From NCBI RefSeq assembly GCF_016908495.1, contig NZ_JAFBDZ010000007.1:62001-126000 (forward strand): DNA of 64,000 nucleotides, written 5' to 3'. Made by a program: the position numbers and the translations under genes. This DNA is from Rossellomorea pakistanensis (lineage in GTDB: Bacteria; Bacillota; Bacilli; Bacillales; Bacillaceae_B). The notes beneath the pieces are model-generated. The model saw nothing but the letters and a program-made list of their open reading frames with translations. It had not been told where the DNA came from and searched no databases. Positions 62,542 through 64,000 of the stretch are shown piece by piece (the first letter of the stretch is position 1; each line of letters starts with the position of its first letter).

Positions 62542-64000
62542 TTAAGAGGCTTGATAATTTCCACTTACTTTACCCTTATCCATCATTGCTTTTTGAATAT
62601 TGCTAACGGATAGGGAAACAAGCACATTAATCATTAATGCAATTAATCCGATATTAATATCCTTTAATACTTGAGGAAGAGAAGGAAATAATGATCCGAT
62701 TGTTGTATTAGTAAAGGTCAGATACGAAATGATGATGATGCCAACCACAATTCCTGCAATCGAACCTTGTGTTGTAAGATATGGTTTTTTAGATAAACTC
62801 AAAAATACAGAAGGGGTTAATTGCGTGATTAAACTAGAGCCAATAATGATTAGAGAGGCAATCGTATTGGTCCCATAAAGAGTGAACCATACAGCAATCA
62901 ATCCTACAATAGGAACGAACCATTTTGCCACCATCATCACTTTTCGATCATCTGCAGAAGGGGCTAGTTCTTTAAATACATTTTTCGCCAATAAAGTAGA
63001 AATGGACATGAGCATCATTGATCCTGGTACTAATGCGGTTAACAATCCAGCTGCTCCAATTAAGCCCACCACCCAAGGATCAAACGTCTGTAAAGATAAT
63101 CGGAACAAAGCTAAATCAACATTTTCTCCTGTTAAACCGGGAACTTGCAAAATAGCTGCAAACCCTACAAAGAAGACAAACACAATAATTAATGAGTATA
63201 GTGGCATCATACCGACATTTTTACGTATTGCATTCGCATTTTTTGCTGAATATAGAGAACTGAATGCGTGCGGATACATATAGAAACCCAAAGAAAGGAG
63301 AACAATGGTTGAAAGAAACCATGAAGGACTCATCCCCTCGGACGGTAAAACAAGGAATCCTGGTTTAGCACTTTCTATATTTTGAAACATTTCTTGAATT
63401 CCTCCATAGTAATGGAAAGGCAAGTATAAACCTAAAAATAAAACAACTCCTAAGATCATGATGTCTTTGATAACAGCTGTCCACGCAGAACCGTGAATGC
63501 CTGAAATCATGACATAGATAACAATAGTAGCCATTGATACCCAAACAGCTGTGCTTGGTGGGATGCGACCGTAAGAAGCTTCCGATACAATAATGCCAAG
63601 TCCTTTCAGCTGCATAACCAAATATGGAATCATGGCAGCAACTGAAACAATCGTTACTAATAAACCCAATCCTTTACTATTAAATTTACTTGCAAAATAG
63701 TCTGGTTGTGAGACTAATCGATTTTCTTTAGCATACTTCCAAATACGGGGTAGCACCCAATACCCGATAATATTAGCCAGTGCTCCATATACTAGAATAA
63801 ACATAGCCGGACCACCGACCCCGTATGACATCCCGCTGCCTCCTAAAAAAGTAAACGTAGTATAGGTCTCTCCAGCTAATAACACAAATACAAAAATAGT
63901 TCCAAATCCACGTCCTCCAACAGCCCATTGTTCCAAATCCATATCTTTCCCTTTTCTTGCTTTAATGCCCAGCCATAAAGAAAGGAATAGAAACAGTCCT
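62542..64000 (-). CDS. Sodium:solute symporter (SSS family), 5' end outside window
   Basis: At least 485 residues are in the window, and the frame is open to the edge, so the internal ATG at 63942 is not the start: the codons before it encode the end of membrane helix 1 and a basic loop (LGIKARKGKD). The SSS signature AVGGRGFGTIFVFVLLAGET follows, then about twelve more helices with the sodium-site serine/threonine region MLMSISTLLAKNVF near 330. B. subtilis YodF-like and monocarboxylate transporters share this form. The substrate is unknown. Confidence 0.85.
   Translation of the reverse strand, partial: GLFLFLSLWLGIKARKGKDMDLEQWAVGGRGFGTIFVFVLLAGETYTTFTFLGGSGMSYGVGGPAMFILVYGALANIIGYWVLPRIWKYAKENRLVSQPDYFASKFNSKGLGLLVTIVSVAAMIPYLVMQLKGLGIIVSEASYGRIPPSTAVWVSMATIVIYVMISGIHGSAWTAVIKDIMILGVVLFLGLYLPFHYYGGIQEMFQNIESAKPGFLVLPSEGMSPSWFLSTIVLLSLGFYMYPHAFSSLYSAKNANAIRKNVGMMPLYSLIIVFVFFVGFAAILQVPGLTGENVDLALFRLSLQTFDPWVVGLIGAAGLLTALVPGSMMLMSISTLLAKNVFKELAPSADDRKVMMVAKWFVPIVGLIAVWFTLYGTNTIASLIIIGSSLITQLTPSVFLSLSKKPYLTTQGSIAGIVVGIIIISYLTFTNTTIGSLFPSLPQVLKDINIGLIALMINVLVSLSVSNIQKAMMDKGKVSGNYQAS

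Overview
This is an AT-rich window from a low-GC Gram-positive, most likely an endospore-forming member of the Bacillaceae. The evidence is the gene set and control elements: a LysM/GH18 spore-type hydrolase, YpuA, EcsC, YueD, a TyrZ-type tyrosyl-tRNA synthetase behind a T-box, the frl fructosamine operon with a CodY-like box, SipW/TasA secretion pairs, NprR-like regulators, and a metE leader with tandem SAM-I and cobalamin riboswitches. Ribosome sites are strong (AAGGAGG type), with frequent GTG and TTG starts. I cannot name the species. No rRNA, tRNA, CRISPR array, prophage or intact insertion sequence was seen.

Layout. 1-7.9 kb: a partial LysM/GH18 protein, a membrane protein plus two-component system, cystine symporter TcyP, cardiolipin synthase and an EcsC-family protein. 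8-14 kb: a PTS IICB with a linked phosphatase-family enzyme, an MFS permease and an NhaC-type antiporter. 14.6-20.8 kb: YueD, then a chitobiose/cellobiose cluster (PTS EIIB, EIIA and EIIC, GH4 glycosidase, divergent GntR regulator and ChbG deacetylase). 21.5-28.2 kb: envelope and housekeeping genes ending in tyrS. 28.8-38.8 kb: a protease region (I36/crystallin-like inhibitor candidate, large S8 protease with dockerin repeats, NprR-like regulator, TasA-like protein, SipW, M4 protease). 39-45 kb: frlR and frlBONMD. 45-54 kb: assorted enzymes, metE with its riboswitch leader, and a 2-hydroxyacid dehydrogenase. 54-60 kb: a second protease/amyloid module (orphan response regulator, second NprR-like regulator, and an operon TapA-like, SipW, TasA-like, M4 protease). 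60.3-64 kb: a small membrane protein, an NCS2 permease and a partial sodium:solute symporter.

The two protease/amyloid modules are paralogous. Four promoters in and around them (inhibitor candidate, M4 protease 1, sipW 2, orphan response regulator) carry an ACCCAAT box abutting the -35 element. This suggests one peptide-responsive regulon covering proteases, fibre proteins, their signal peptidase and possibly a protease inhibitor.

The most unusual signal is non-coding. At least seven intergenic loci hold tandem units of almost exactly 21 bp. Each locus repeats its own word (TTTTCAAC, ATTTGTCC or TATCGATCG), but all end in the same ungapped tail of about 38 bp. In five loci the tail lies 17 to 72 bases past the stop codon of a neighbouring gene. 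A second family with 52-bp units occurs at two loci. I know of no named family that these match.
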